Shown: positions 8,493-16,608 of the stretch, piece by piece
Position numbering within the stretch: position 1 is the first letter of the stretch
Layout of the letters: each line of letters starts with the position of its first letter
DNA from: JBHHYN01 sp046757565
GTDB lineage: Bacteria > Pseudomonadota > Gammaproteobacteria > Eutrophobiales > Eutrophobiaceae
Reading direction: 5' to 3'
DNA length: 25,210 bases
Assembly: GCA_046757565.1 (NCBI GenBank)
Contig: JBHHYN010000029.1
Span: 1 to 25,210 of the forward strand
Program-made: the position numbers and the translations under genes
Notes under the pieces: model-generated
Databases searched by the model: none
Told to the model about the DNA's origin: nothing
Seen by the model: the letters and a program-made list of their open reading frames with translations, nothing else

Positions 8493-9244
8493 GCTGCGGC
8501 GGTCTCCTGCCTGACCCAGTCATAGCCGTTTTCTTCCAGCTGTCGCGCCAGTTCACTCCCGCCCGATTTAATGATACGCCCATCGGCAAGCACGTGGACA
8601 AAATCAGGCACGACATAACTGAGCAGACGTTGGTAGTGCGTCACCATGACGATGGCCCTGTCTTTACTACGCTGCCGGTTTACCCCTTCCGCAACGATCT
8701 GCAGGGCATCGATATCCAGACCGGAATCGGTCTCGTCCAGAATGGCAAGTTTCGGTTCCAGGATCATCATTTGAAAGATTTCGTTGCGTTTCTTTTCACC
8801 ACCGGAGAATCCTTCGTTGACGGAGCGGCTCATCAAATCCTCCTTGACCTTTATCAGTTTCATCTTCTCCTTGACGAGACCGAGAAACTCCACGGCATCC
8901 AGTTCTGCTTCACCCCGGTGTTTACGTATCGCATTGATGGCAGCCTTGAGTAGATAGATATTATTAACGCCCGGGATCTCGACCGGGTACTGAAAAGCCA
9001 GATACAGCCCCTCCCGTGCCCTGAGTTCGGGGCTCATATCAAGAAGGTCCTGCTGTTCAAAGGTAACTGTCCCGTCGGTTATTTCATAACCTTCGCGACC
9101 GGCAAGAACATTGGCCAGAGTACTCTTGCCGGATCCATTCGGACCCATAATGGCGTGCATCTCACCTGCTTTGACTTCAAGGTCAATGCCTTTCAGTATT
9201 TTTTTGTTTTCGATACTTACGTGCAGGTTTTTTATACTAAGCAT
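8489..9244 (-). CDS. sufC: Fe-S cluster assembly ATPase SufC
   Basis: ABC-type ATPase that drives conformational change in SufBCD. The 251 residues hold Walker A GPNGSGKS (34-41), the Q-loop AFQYP, the ABC signature FSGGEKKR (146-153) and Walker B LAILDETDSGLD (167-178), where ETDSGLD is the usual SufC variant of the D-loop. The ATG at 9244 has AGGA and GAGAA upstream. It lies 72 bp after sufB, the largest gap within the sufB-to-sufT run; its stop overlaps sufD. Confidence 0.96.
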   Translation of the reverse strand: MLSIKNLHVSIENKKILKGIDLEVKAGEMHAIMGPNGSGKSTLANVLAGREGYEITDGTVTFEQQDLLDMSPELRAREGLYLAFQYPVEIPGVNNIYLLKAAINAIRKHRGEAELDAVEFLGLVKEKMKLIKVKEDLMSRSVNEGFSGGEKKRNEIFQMMILEPKLAILDETDSGLDIDALQIVAEGVNRQRSKDRAIVMVTHYQRLLSYVVPDFVHVLADGRIIKSGGSELARQLEENGYDWVRQETAAA

Positions 9245-9316
9245 GGTTTCTCATTTCCTGAATATTTTTGAACTCAAAGACCCCGCGTCCCTAAGATAAA
9301 CTGAATCTGCTTTCGG

Positions 9317-10765
9317 TTAACCAATTGCACCTTCCAGGGTGACGCCAAGCAGTTTCTGGGCCTCGACGGCAAATTCCATGGGCAGTTTCTTGAACACATC
9401 CTTGCAGAAGCCGTTGACGATCATGTTCACGGCATCTTCCTCAGAGATCCCGCGTTGCTTACAGTAGAACAGCTGATCATCTCCAATCTTTGATGTGGTC
9501 GCTTCATGTTCAATTCGGGCCGTTGAATTTTTTGCTTCCATGTAGGGAAAGGTATGGGCGCCGCACTGGTCCCCCATCAACAATGAATCGCATTGCGCAT
9601 AGTTGCGGGCATTATCCGCGCTTTTTGCGATCCTCACCAGACCGCGGTAGGCGTTTTGTGCATGACCTGCGGAGATCCCTTTTGAGATAATGGTGCTGCG
9701 GGTATTTTTTCCCAGATGGATCATCTTGGTGCCGGTATCGGCCTGCTGATAGTTGTTAGTGACGGCGACGGAGTAAAATTCACCGACTGAGTTATCGCCC
9801 TGTAGAATACAACTCGGATATTTCCAGGTGATGGCCGATCCTGTTTCCACCTGGGTCCAGGATATCTTGGAGTTTTCGCCGCGGCAGGCGCCGCGTTTCG
9901 TGACAAAATTGTAAATGCCCCCCTTGCCGTTTTCATCTCCCGGATACCAGTTCTGCACGGTTGAATATTTAATCTCCGCATTGTTCAAAGCGATCAATTC
10001 AACGACAGCGGCATGCAGCTGGTTTTCGTCACGCATGGGCGCGGTGCAACCCTCCAGATAACTCACGTAACTGCCTTCATCGGCGATGATCAGGGTGCGT
10101 TCGAATTGACCGGTATTCGCCGCATTGATGCGGAAGTAGGTGGACAACTCCATGGGGCAGCGGGTGTTTTCGGGGATATAGCAGAACGAGCCGTCGGTAA
10201 ATACAGCGGAATTCAGGGCGGCGAAGTAGTTATCCGTGGTGGGGACAACGGTGCCCAGATAGTGTCTGACCAGATCGGGATGGTTCTTGACGGCTTCCGA
10301 GAATGAACAAAAAATAACACCGGCATCCGCCAGTTTTTCCTTAAATGTGGTGGCTACGGAGACGCTATCGAATACTGCATCCACGGCCACGCCGGCCAGC
10401 ATTTTCTGCTCTTGCAACGGGATCCCCAGTTTTTCATAAGTTTCCAGAAGCTTCGGATCTACCTCATCCAGGCTGTTGGGGCCGTCCTTCTCCGATCCCG
10501 GAGCAGAATAATAGGAAATCGCCTGGTAATCGATGGGTTCGTGGTTGACGTGCGCCCAGTGGGGTTCACTCATGGTGAGCCAGTGGCGGTAGGCCTTGAG
10601 CCGCCATTCCAGTAACCACCCCGGTTCATTTTTCTTGCGGGATATCAACCGTATGACATCTTCACTGAGTCCGGGCGGGACGGTATCGGCATGGATATCA
10701 GTGACGAAGCCGTGCTCGTAATCTTTTGTGACGAGCGTTTCAATATTCTCTGTCTCGGCGTTCAT
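9317..10765 (-). CDS. sufB: Fe-S cluster assembly scaffold SufB
   Basis: Main scaffold subunit on which the nascent Fe-S cluster is built. The 482 residues contain the family segments NTRCPMELSTYFRIN, a central beta-helix, and the highly conserved C-terminal block LLMGDQCGAHTFPY, IEHEATTSKIGDDQLFYC and VNGFCKDVFKKLPMEF, with the conserved cysteines and the Glu-His pair expected for activity. Its start overlaps the sufA stop as ATGA. Length is near the usual 480-495. This is the longest gene of the operon and the most diagnostic of SUF. Confidence 0.97.
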   Translation of the reverse strand: MNAETENIETLVTKDYEHGFVTDIHADTVPPGLSEDVIRLISRKKNEPGWLLEWRLKAYRHWLTMSEPHWAHVNHEPIDYQAISYYSAPGSEKDGPNSLDEVDPKLLETYEKLGIPLQEQKMLAGVAVDAVFDSVSVATTFKEKLADAGVIFCSFSEAVKNHPDLVRHYLGTVVPTTDNYFAALNSAVFTDGSFCYIPENTRCPMELSTYFRINAANTGQFERTLIIADEGSYVSYLEGCTAPMRDENQLHAAVVELIALNNAEIKYSTVQNWYPGDENGKGGIYNFVTKRGACRGENSKISWTQVETGSAITWKYPSCILQGDNSVGEFYSVAVTNNYQQADTGTKMIHLGKNTRSTIISKGISAGHAQNAYRGLVRIAKSADNARNYAQCDSLLMGDQCGAHTFPYMEAKNSTARIEHEATTSKIGDDQLFYCKQRGISEEDAVNMIVNGFCKDVFKKLPMEFAVEAQKLLGVTLEGAIG

Positions 10766-11109
10766 TTGCTGTCCTCTGCCAGGCTGAAACTCTCACCGCA
10801 ACCGCAGGTTTCCTGCACGTTGGGGTTATGGAACCGGAATCCTTCGTTGAGGCCTTCCCGGACATAATCCAGCTCGGTCCCCGCCAGATAACGCAGGCTT
10901 TGTTTATCGATCACGATCTTGACACCATTCGATTCAAAGGCGTGATCCAGCTCGCCTATCGCCTTAGCAGCTTCAAGCACATATTGGTGGCCGGAACAAC
11001 CACTGGGCTTGACACCCAGCCGTAGTCCAAGACCGTCACCACTTTTGGCCAGATAATCTTTGATATGGGTGGCCGCCCTCTCTGTTAATGTGATCCCGGT
11101 ATTTGTCAT
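10762..11109 (-). CDS. sufA: A-type Fe-S carrier protein (SufA/IscA family)
   Basis: Carries assembled Fe-S clusters to apo-proteins. The 115 residues show the three family cysteines: C38 in PSGCSGHQY and C102-G-C104 in ETCGCGESF near the C-terminus. From sequence alone I cannot distinguish SufA, IscA and ErpA with certainty; the name follows its place between iscR and sufB. It starts 7 bp after the iscR stop with little ribosome-site signal, so coupling to iscR is likely, and ends in ATGA with sufB. Confidence 0.88.
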   Translation of the reverse strand: MTNTGITLTERAATHIKDYLAKSGDGLGLRLGVKPSGCSGHQYVLEAAKAIGELDHAFESNGVKIVIDKQSLRYLAGTELDYVREGLNEGFRFHNPNVQETCGCGESFSLAEDSK

Positions 11110-11116
11110 GGTGGCA

Positions 11117-11572
11117 TCAGATACGTACTTGTAGCAAGACCTGTTCCTGGCGTTGTGATGTCTGTTTCACTGTTTTCCGTTCTACCAGATTCGCGAGGCT
11201 GATGCTGCCTAAAAAGTCAGCAATTTGCAGGCTGAGTTCCTCCCAAAGATCGTGCGTCAGACAACGCTCATCGCCCTGGCAATTTTTTGATCCGCCACAA
11301 CGGGTTGCGTCGACCGTTTCATTGACAGCGCAAATGACTTCGGCCACCGAGATCTCCTCACTGGGGCGCCCCAGTAGATAACCACCACCGGGGCCACGGG
11401 TGCTGGCCACTAACCCCTGCTTACGCAAGCGTGAAAAAAGTTGCTCCAGATAGGAGAGGGAGATCCCCTGGCGGGAGGATATTTCCGCCAGATTGATGGG
11501 GCCTTGTCCATGATGCAGGGCCAGATCCAGCATGGCAGTGACCGCATAACGACCTTTGGTAGTAAGTTTCAT
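11117..11572 (-). CDS. iscR: Fe-S cluster-sensing Rrf2 regulator IscR
   Basis: Transcription factor that binds a [2Fe-2S] cluster and represses Fe-S biogenesis genes when clusters are plentiful. The 151 residues from ATG 11572 match E. coli IscR almost position for position: winged-helix domain with SLSYLEQLFSRLRKQGLV and RGPGGGYLLG, Glu43, and cluster ligands C92, C98, C104 and H107 (CGGSKNC, then CLTHDLW). Those ligands and the sequence separate it from the shorter SufR-type Rrf2 proteins that usually accompany suf operons. ATG 11572 has GGGAG nine bases upstream; a TTG two codons earlier would be too close to it. Two IscR-type operators precede it, implying autoregulation. Confidence 0.95.
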   Translation of the reverse strand: MKLTTKGRYAVTAMLDLALHHGQGPINLAEISSRQGISLSYLEQLFSRLRKQGLVASTRGPGGGYLLGRPSEEISVAEVICAVNETVDATRCGGSKNCQGDERCLTHDLWEELSLQIADFLGSISLANLVERKTVKQTSQRQEQVLLQVRI

Positions 11573-11650
11573 AGCCAATTGCTCCCGATTTCAGTCTAAC
11601 ATTCTATAGGGCTTGTTGACCTGTAACGCCGATGAATTTGTAACGATCTC

Positions 11651-11675
11651 ATATCCTACTATTTTAGTCAAGTAT
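11651..11675 (-). promoter_or_regulatory. IscR type 1 operator, proximal site
   Basis: Read on the minus strand, ATACTTGACT then AAAT then AGTAGGATAT matches the E. coli IscR type 1 consensus, as I recall it, at 23 of 25 positions. TTGACT (11666-11671 on the plus strand as agtcaa) could also serve as a -35 element, though I see no good -10 at the right distance. It lies 79 bp upstream of the iscR start, so holo-IscR binding here would repress the whole suf operon. Confidence 0.75.
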
Positions 11676-11700
11676 ATTCTTTACTAAAACAGTCAGGTAT
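11676..11700 (-). promoter_or_regulatory. IscR type 1 operator, distal site
   Basis: Immediately abuts the proximal site with no gap. On the minus strand it reads ATACCTGACT, GTTTT, AGTAAAGAAT, again about 23 of 25 matches to the type 1 consensus. E. coli iscR also has two adjacent type 1 sites. A further half-site-like CAGTCAGG follows at 11702-11709, a direct repeat of CAGTCAGG at 11690-11697. Confidence 0.7.
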
Positions 11701-11897
11701 TCAGTCAGGGGCGGAAATTGCCATGCAAAATGCAGGAAAGAGCTTGAATCGATGTCCTGTCGCCCGGCTGCATGAGACCTCAAATGCAGTGAAACCTGTA
11801 GAGATCCTATGATATGCTTAGCTTTGTATAGCAGATCCTGGGGAGGGAACGGTCTGTTACACACATTCACTTATATCGATCATTTACGGGAGGATTG

Positions 11898-12128
11898 ATG
11901 AAAACTTCGGTTCCAGGTATTGTAAAAATGCTGCAGGTTCTGGGTTTCCTGGCGGTGCTTTTGTCAACCGGGTGTCTGGCAGGAACCTTTATCATTGAAA
12001 GCGATATCTACCGGGCGTTCTTTTTGGGGGCTTTTTTTACCAGTATCATCGGTATTATTTTGCTATTCGGATTCTCAAAAGTCATTCAATTGTTAGGTGA
12101 AATTCGGGACCAGGCAGACGCATCATAA
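11898..12128 (+). CDS. small two-helix membrane protein of unknown function
   Basis: I do not recognise a family. The 76 residues hold a short basic N-terminus, a hydrophobic segment at about 13-33 (MLQVLGFLAVLLSTG), a short polar link with Glu and Asp (ESDIYR), a second hydrophobic segment at about 40-60 (FFLGAFFTSIIGIILLFGF) and a charged cytoplasm-like tail. Cys26 follows LLSTG, so a lipobox is conceivable but its -3 serine is atypical; two inner-membrane helices are more likely. The ATG at 11898 has GGGAGG six bases upstream, a strong ribosome site, which supports a real gene. It is divergent from the suf operon and converges on cysE 18 bp away. Confidence 0.7.
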   Translation: MKTSVPGIVKMLQVLGFLAVLLSTGCLAGTFIIESDIYRAFFLGAFFTSIIGIILLFGFSKVIQLLGEIRDQADAS

Positions 12129-12146
12129 GAGCTTTCCCATGATGCA

Positions 12147-12848
12147 CTAGTCCTTTTTCAGCTGTTTGCGTAATTCCGTGATTTCCTCATCCACCTTGTG
12201 CATGTGATCCAGCATGGTGTCGAGTGCATTCTGGATGGGATCGGGCATGTCCTTGCTGGCGCCATAGGCATCGAAACCAATCTTTTTTGCCATGGCCTGG
12301 CGTTGCGCTTCCTTGTCCCGGGCATCGTCGGGTTTTTTCCTGGCGACAATATGGCCCGGTATGCCCACGACCGTGGCACCGGCAGGCACATCCTTCACGA
12401 CCACGGCATTCGATCCGATGCGTGCCCCTTCACCCAGGGTGATCGGCCCCAGTATTTTCGCCCCTGCCCCGATGATTACGCCATTTTCCAGTGTCGGGTG
12501 GCGTTTGCCTTTTTGCCAGGTCGTACCTCCCAGGGTCACCCCGTGATAGATAGAGCAGTCGTCACCTATTTCGGAAGTCTCGCCGATGACGATACCCATA
12601 CCGTGGTCGATGAAGAAGCGCTTGCCGATTACCGCACCGGGGTGGATTTCGACTCCCGTGAAAAAACGCGCCAGGTGCGAGCCGAAGCGTGCTATCCAGT
12701 ACAGACGTTTTTCCCAAATCCAATGGTTGATACGGTGCAACAGGATCGCATGCAGGCCGGGGCATGCCGTCAATGTTTCTATGGCACTGCGTGCCGCCGG
12801 ATCGCGCTGAAATACGATCCGAATGTCTTCTTTTAACGTGTTGAACAT
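12147..12848 (-). CDS. cysE: serine O-acetyltransferase (short CysE/EpsC type)
   Basis: Acetylates serine with acetyl-CoA to O-acetylserine, the committed step to cysteine. The 233 residues have an N-terminal helical part (1-65), a left-handed beta-helix built of hexapeptide repeats (about 66-170) with FIDHGMGIVIGETSEIG (catalytic Asp81/His82 area) and YHGVTLGGT (His102), and a C-terminal coiled-coil-like tail (about 205-233). It lacks the longer N-terminus of E. coli CysE, matching the short forms found beside iscR in Pseudomonas and Azotobacter. It starts 2 bp after valS, so it is read from the pepA-valS direction. Context suggests supply of cysteine to SufS. Confidence 0.94.
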   Translation of the reverse strand: MFNTLKEDIRIVFQRDPAARSAIETLTACPGLHAILLHRINHWIWEKRLYWIARFGSHLARFFTGVEIHPGAVIGKRFFIDHGMGIVIGETSEIGDDCSIYHGVTLGGTTWQKGKRHPTLENGVIIGAGAKILGPITLGEGARIGSNAVVVKDVPAGATVVGIPGHIVARKKPDDARDKEAQRQAMAKKIGFDAYGASKDMPDPIQNALDTMLDHMHKVDEEITELRKQLKKD

Positions 12849-12850
12849 GG

Positions 12851-15616
12851 TTAATTTAACAGGTTTTTTATGCGCTGATACTGTTTCAGTAACGTATTGA
12901 GCGCGGCGTCTATTTGTTCAAGTTTTATACGCTCTTTGTCAACAACCTCCACTGGCGCACGTTCAACGAAGTTGTGGTTCGCCAGTTTCTTCTGTATGCG
13001 CTGTTTGTCATTCTTGAGCTTATCGAGTTGTTTGTCCAATCTGGCCAGTTCCTCATTAAGATCAATCAGGTCGGCAAGCGGCACCAGCAGGGTCATATTG
13101 CCTGCCAGGGTGACCACCGCATCGTCCGGCTCGCAGTTGATCTGTGTAATCGATTCGATTCTGCCGAGATCCAGCAGTGATTTGCGGTGGTTTTGTAACC
13201 ATGCTTCTTCTTCTTCCGTACCACCCCTGACCTGTACTGCCAGCTTTTTCCCCGGAGCAATATCGCGCTGCGCCCGGATTTGGCGTACACCGAGTATGAA
13301 TGATTTGAGCCAGTCGATTTCCGGCAGAGATGATTCGTCCGTATCAAGGTCGGCTGCAGCGGGATAATTTTGCAGCATGATGGTATCTCCGTCGATATTC
13401 AACAGTGGGGCGATCTTTTGCCAGAGTTCCTCGGTAATGAAGGGAATAAACGGATGCATCAGACGTAACAGGATTTCCAGTACGGTGACGAGTGTTTGTA
13501 GCGTCCCGCGTTTTGCCGCTTCGGATGATGCCCCATCATTGAGAATGGTTTTGGACAGTTCCAGGTACCAGTCACAATATTCGTCCCAGGTGAATTCGTG
13601 GATGGCCTGTGATGCCAGATCGAAACGGTAGGTATGCAAACCTTCGGTGACTTGTTCGATGGTTCGGGCCAGCCGGGTCCTGATCCAGCGTTCCGCCAAG
13701 CCGGCCTCAGCTTTCCCGTTATTTATATTGATGGACTGGCTTTCAATATTGGTGATGACATAACGGGCGGCGTTCCAGATCTTATTGCAGAAATTGCGAT
13801 AACCCTGAATACGGCCCACGTCAAAACGGATATCGCGTCCCTGGGTTGCCAGCGAGGCAAAGGTATAACGTAAGGAATCCGTTCCGTAGGCGTCGATGCC
13901 GTCAGGAAAATGTCTACGTGTGGCCTTTTCGATCCCGGGGGCGTCTTGCGGTCGCATCAGACCCTGCGTACGTTTTGCAACCAGACCTTCCAGGTCGATG
14001 CCATCGATGAGGTCCAGGGGATCAAGAATATTACCCTTGGATTTGGACATCTTCTGGCCATCGGAATCACGCACCAGGCCGTGGATGTAAACCTCCCTGA
14101 AGGGGACGTCCCCCATGAATTTGAGCCCCATCATGATCATCCGCGCCACCCAGAAGAAGATAATATCGAAACCGGTTACCAGTACACTGGTCGGGTAAAA
14201 GGTCTTTAATTCCGGAGTTTCTTCCGGCCAGCCCAGAGTGGAGAAGGGCCACAGTGCCGAGGAAAACCAGGTATCGAGCACGTCTTCATCCTGTTTCAAG
14301 GGCAACTCGCCGGCCAGCTTGTGCTTGTTACGGACATCGGCTTCATCCCTGCCCACATACACATTCCCCTGCCCGTCATACCAGGCGGGGATACGGTGTC
14401 CCCACCAGAGTTGGCGGCTGATGCACCAGTCTTCGATATTGCGCATCCATTCGAAGTAGGTCTTCGACCAGTTCCCGGGAACAAAACGTATGTCGCCATT
14501 TTCCACGGCCTTAATAGCAGGCCCGGCCAGGGGTTGAATCTTTACATACCATTGATCGGTCAGATACGGCTCTACCACTGCATGGGAACGGTCCCCGCGG
14601 GGCACCATGAGCCTGTGTGGTTCGATCTTTTCCAGCAACTGCCGGGCTTCGAGATCGGCGACAATGCGTTCGCGGGCGGCATAGCGATCCAGACCCTGAT
14701 AAACTTCCGGTCCGTTTTCATTAATGCAGGCGTCGATGCTGAAGATATTCAGCGGGGCCAGATCATGGCGGTGGCCGACGGCATAGTCGTTGAAGTCATG
14801 GGCCGGCGTGATCTTGACGCAACCGGTGCCGAATTCCGGATCGACATAATCATCGGCAATGACCGGAATGGTGCGGTCCGTCAGGGGCAACTCGACCTGC
14901 TTGCCGACCAGGTCCCGGTAACGTTCATCATCCGGGTGCACCGCTACCGCCGCATCGCCGAGCATGGTTTCAGGCCGGGTCGTGGCGACGACGACATGGC
15001 CCTTGCCGTCTACACGTGGATAACGCATGTGCCACAAATGTCCATCTTCTTCTGACGAGATGACTTCCAGATCGGAGATGGCAGTGTGCAGGACCGGGTC
15101 CCAGTTGACCAGCCGCTTACCCCGGTAGATAAGGCCCTGTTCATATAATTTGATGAAGACTTCCTTAACGGCTTCAGAAAGGCTTGCATCCATGGTAAAG
15201 CGTTCACGGGACCAGTCCATAGAGGTCCCCAGCCGGCGGGATTGCCGGGTAATGGTATGGCCTGAGGTCTCCTTCCAGCTCCAGACCGCCTCGTTGAACG
15301 CTTTCCGTCCCAGGTCCAGCCGCTGCTTACCCTGCATGTTGAGTTGGCGCTCAACCACCATCTGGGTGGCGATTCCGGCGTGGTCCGTGCCACATTGCCA
15401 TAAGGTATAGTCTCCGTTCATGCGGTGATAGCGGATCAGGATATCCATCAATGTCTGCTGGAAGGCATGACCCATATGCAGACTGCCGGTGACATTGGGC
15501 GGTGGCAGCATGATGCAGTAACTATTGCCCCGGCCGCGGGGGACAAAATAGCCCCGTGTTTCCCAGGTCTCGTAGCAGCGCGTTTCAATTGTCTGCGGAT
15601 TGTATGTTTTGTCCAT
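12851..15616 (-). CDS. valS: valine--tRNA ligase
   Basis: Class I synthetase that charges tRNA-Val and edits mischarged threonine. The 921 residues include the HIGH-type motif HMGH at 47-50 (PPPNVTGSLHMGH), the editing domain with ATTRPETMLGD (211-221) and GTGCVKITPAHDFND, the tryptophan-rich ISRQLWWGHRIPAWY (399-413), KMSKS at 522-526, the anticodon-binding helical domain, and a C-terminal coiled coil (about 855-921, ELARLDKQLDKLKND) typical of ValRS. The ATG at 15616 gives the usual start DKTYNPQTIE. A 127-bp gap separates it from the upstream gene; cysE follows after 2 bp. Confidence 0.97.
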   Translation of the reverse strand: MDKTYNPQTIETRCYETWETRGYFVPRGRGNSYCIMLPPPNVTGSLHMGHAFQQTLMDILIRYHRMNGDYTLWQCGTDHAGIATQMVVERQLNMQGKQRLDLGRKAFNEAVWSWKETSGHTITRQSRRLGTSMDWSRERFTMDASLSEAVKEVFIKLYEQGLIYRGKRLVNWDPVLHTAISDLEVISSEEDGHLWHMRYPRVDGKGHVVVATTRPETMLGDAAVAVHPDDERYRDLVGKQVELPLTDRTIPVIADDYVDPEFGTGCVKITPAHDFNDYAVGHRHDLAPLNIFSIDACINENGPEVYQGLDRYAARERIVADLEARQLLEKIEPHRLMVPRGDRSHAVVEPYLTDQWYVKIQPLAGPAIKAVENGDIRFVPGNWSKTYFEWMRNIEDWCISRQLWWGHRIPAWYDGQGNVYVGRDEADVRNKHKLAGELPLKQDEDVLDTWFSSALWPFSTLGWPEETPELKTFYPTSVLVTGFDIIFFWVARMIMMGLKFMGDVPFREVYIHGLVRDSDGQKMSKSKGNILDPLDLIDGIDLEGLVAKRTQGLMRPQDAPGIEKATRRHFPDGIDAYGTDSLRYTFASLATQGRDIRFDVGRIQGYRNFCNKIWNAARYVITNIESQSININNGKAEAGLAERWIRTRLARTIEQVTEGLHTYRFDLASQAIHEFTWDEYCDWYLELSKTILNDGASSEAAKRGTLQTLVTVLEILLRLMHPFIPFITEELWQKIAPLLNIDGDTIMLQNYPAAADLDTDESSLPEIDWLKSFILGVRQIRAQRDIAPGKKLAVQVRGGTEEEEAWLQNHRKSLLDLGRIESITQINCEPDDAVVTLAGNMTLLVPLADLIDLNEELARLDKQLDKLKNDKQRIQKKLANHNFVERAPVEVVDKERIKLEQIDAALNTLLKQYQRIKNLLN

Positions 15617-15743
15617 TAACCCGTGGCAAACTTCTTGTCATTGTGGATGGTTGATATTTATGGGCGCAGCATTATGCCGCAGAGAAGAGGGGTATTAACA
15701 GCGCAGTGTCATTTCAGGGATTGGTCAAGGCTGAAAGCAGACA
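15617..15743. other. gap upstream of valS with a possible promoter
   Basis: No gene fits here. On the minus strand CATAAT (plus-strand attatg at 15671-15676) with GTTAAT 17 bp upstream could be a promoter for valS-cysE. I found no clear terminator or tRNA-responsive leader. Confidence 0.3.
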
Positions 15744-16181
15744 TCACTCCTGTCCGGGGCCCTGCTGACGATTATGATCCGGCTGGTCGATGGGGTGTTG
15801 TGTCCCCTGGTCATCGAGTTGAGCGTCAAACCGGGTCCTCAGTTCATCTGCAATACTCTCTTTCATGGTTCCTTTTATAACGCTGACCAGCCTGTCCAGT
15901 TCCCCTGTCAGTTTACTCTCGAGGTCGCTGATAAATGCTGCCAGTTGATGTTCTGTGTAGGACGGCTTGTCCAGGCAGGTTCCCGTGTCCGCATAATCCT
16001 CCGTGGTGACCAGCTCGTCCAGTACCGGGATGTCCATCTCATTACTGTCCGGGTCCTCATTGCTTGCGGTAGCCGTTACAGGGGTGTCCGGTAGGGATGG
16101 GACTTCCTTGGTATCGATCAGGGATTCCAGCTCTTCTATCTTTTTATTCAGGGATATATCCGGTTCATCAGGTGTATGCAT
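15744..16181 (-). CDS. acidic protein of unknown function between holC and valS
   Basis: The 145 residues are strongly acidic and hydrophilic, with no signal peptide or membrane segment. An N-terminal low-complexity half (1-50) is followed by IPVLDELVTTEDY (51-63) and a helical stretch (about 76-125, AAFISDLESKLTGELDRLV) that could form a coiled coil. The short motif IPVLxELV before helices resembles DUF2486-type proteins found beside holC in betaproteobacteria; that link is from memory and weak. I chose ATG 16181 because GGAG lies seven bases upstream; it overlaps holC by 14 bp. Longer readings to 16283 lie inside holC. Its location suggests no specific function. Confidence 0.75.
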   Translation of the reverse strand: MHTPDEPDISLNKKIEELESLIDTKEVPSLPDTPVTATASNEDPDSNEMDIPVLDELVTTEDYADTGTCLDKPSYTEHQLAAFISDLESKLTGELDRLVSVIKGTMKESIADELRTRFDAQLDDQGTQHPIDQPDHNRQQGPGQE

Positions 16182-16608
16182 GTCTGGACTCCAACTCATG
16201 GCTGTGCAGATCAAAACCCAGTTCACGGTATTGCCGGTAACGCCCGCGGGCCTGCTCGCGGTGTGGGTCCTGTCCCCCAACAATCTCGATTATTCTAGCA
16301 AAAGAAGCTGCGAAATTGGGAACATTTGTACACAGATTGATCAGCACTTCACCGGTTGTAACATCCGATCCGGTCCAGCCGATGGTGATTGGCGCCTCAT
16401 CGGAGTCCTCCGTATCCACCAGACAATGGGGCAGAAAACTGATGTCATGATGGGTCCACAGGAGTTCGTCCAGTCTGGCCGCTGTTTGCCTGGACTCTGT
16501 GTGTATATGGATATTCAGGCCCTGGCGCCTGACTTTTTCAGCAACTGCGCAGGTGAATTGATCCACAGGGTTATTATCGCTCAGTACGTAGAAATCGACT
16601 CTGGTCAT
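16168..16608 (-). CDS. holC: DNA polymerase III chi subunit
   Basis: Clamp-loader-associated subunit that binds single-strand binding protein at the replication fork. The 146 residues match the family in length and features: TRVDFYVLSDNN at the N-terminus, RLDELLWTHHDISFLPHCL (about 45-63), and the C-terminal ARGRYRQYRELGFDL, equivalent to the conserved RYKAYR block of E. coli HolC. I take the ATG at 16608, which overlaps the pepA TGA as ATGA and aligns with known starts; an ATG four codons upstream (16620) is possible. Position between pepA and valS is classical. Confidence 0.92.
   Translation of the reverse strand: MTRVDFYVLSDNNPVDQFTCAVAEKVRRQGLNIHIHTESRQTAARLDELLWTHHDISFLPHCLVDTEDSDEAPITIGWTGSDVTTGEVLINLCTNVPNFAASFARIIEIVGGQDPHREQARGRYRQYRELGFDLHSHELESRHAYT

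Larger units (their letters stand above)
11573..11897. other. divergent intergenic region between iscR and the small membrane protein gene
   Basis: This 325-bp gap contains the two IscR operators (11651-11700), a possible TAGAAT -10 for iscR on the minus strand at 11601-11606, and on the plus strand a possible TATGAT -10 at 11808-11813 with no good -35. I see no gene: a 68-codon minus-strand reading at 11664-11870 covers the operators and has no coding character. The stretch 11710-11890 holds nothing else I can name. Confidence 0.6.

Noticed and set aside
11664..11870. 68-codon minus-strand open frame upstream of iscR
   Set aside because: It covers the two operator matches, has no coding character and no clear ribosome site.
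12198..12836. 212-codon plus-strand open frame opposite cysE
   Set aside because: Mirror frame of a clear hexapeptide-repeat protein.
14321..15055. 244-codon plus-strand open frame opposite valS
   Set aside because: It lies inside the conserved catalytic and editing region of valS and resembles no family I know.
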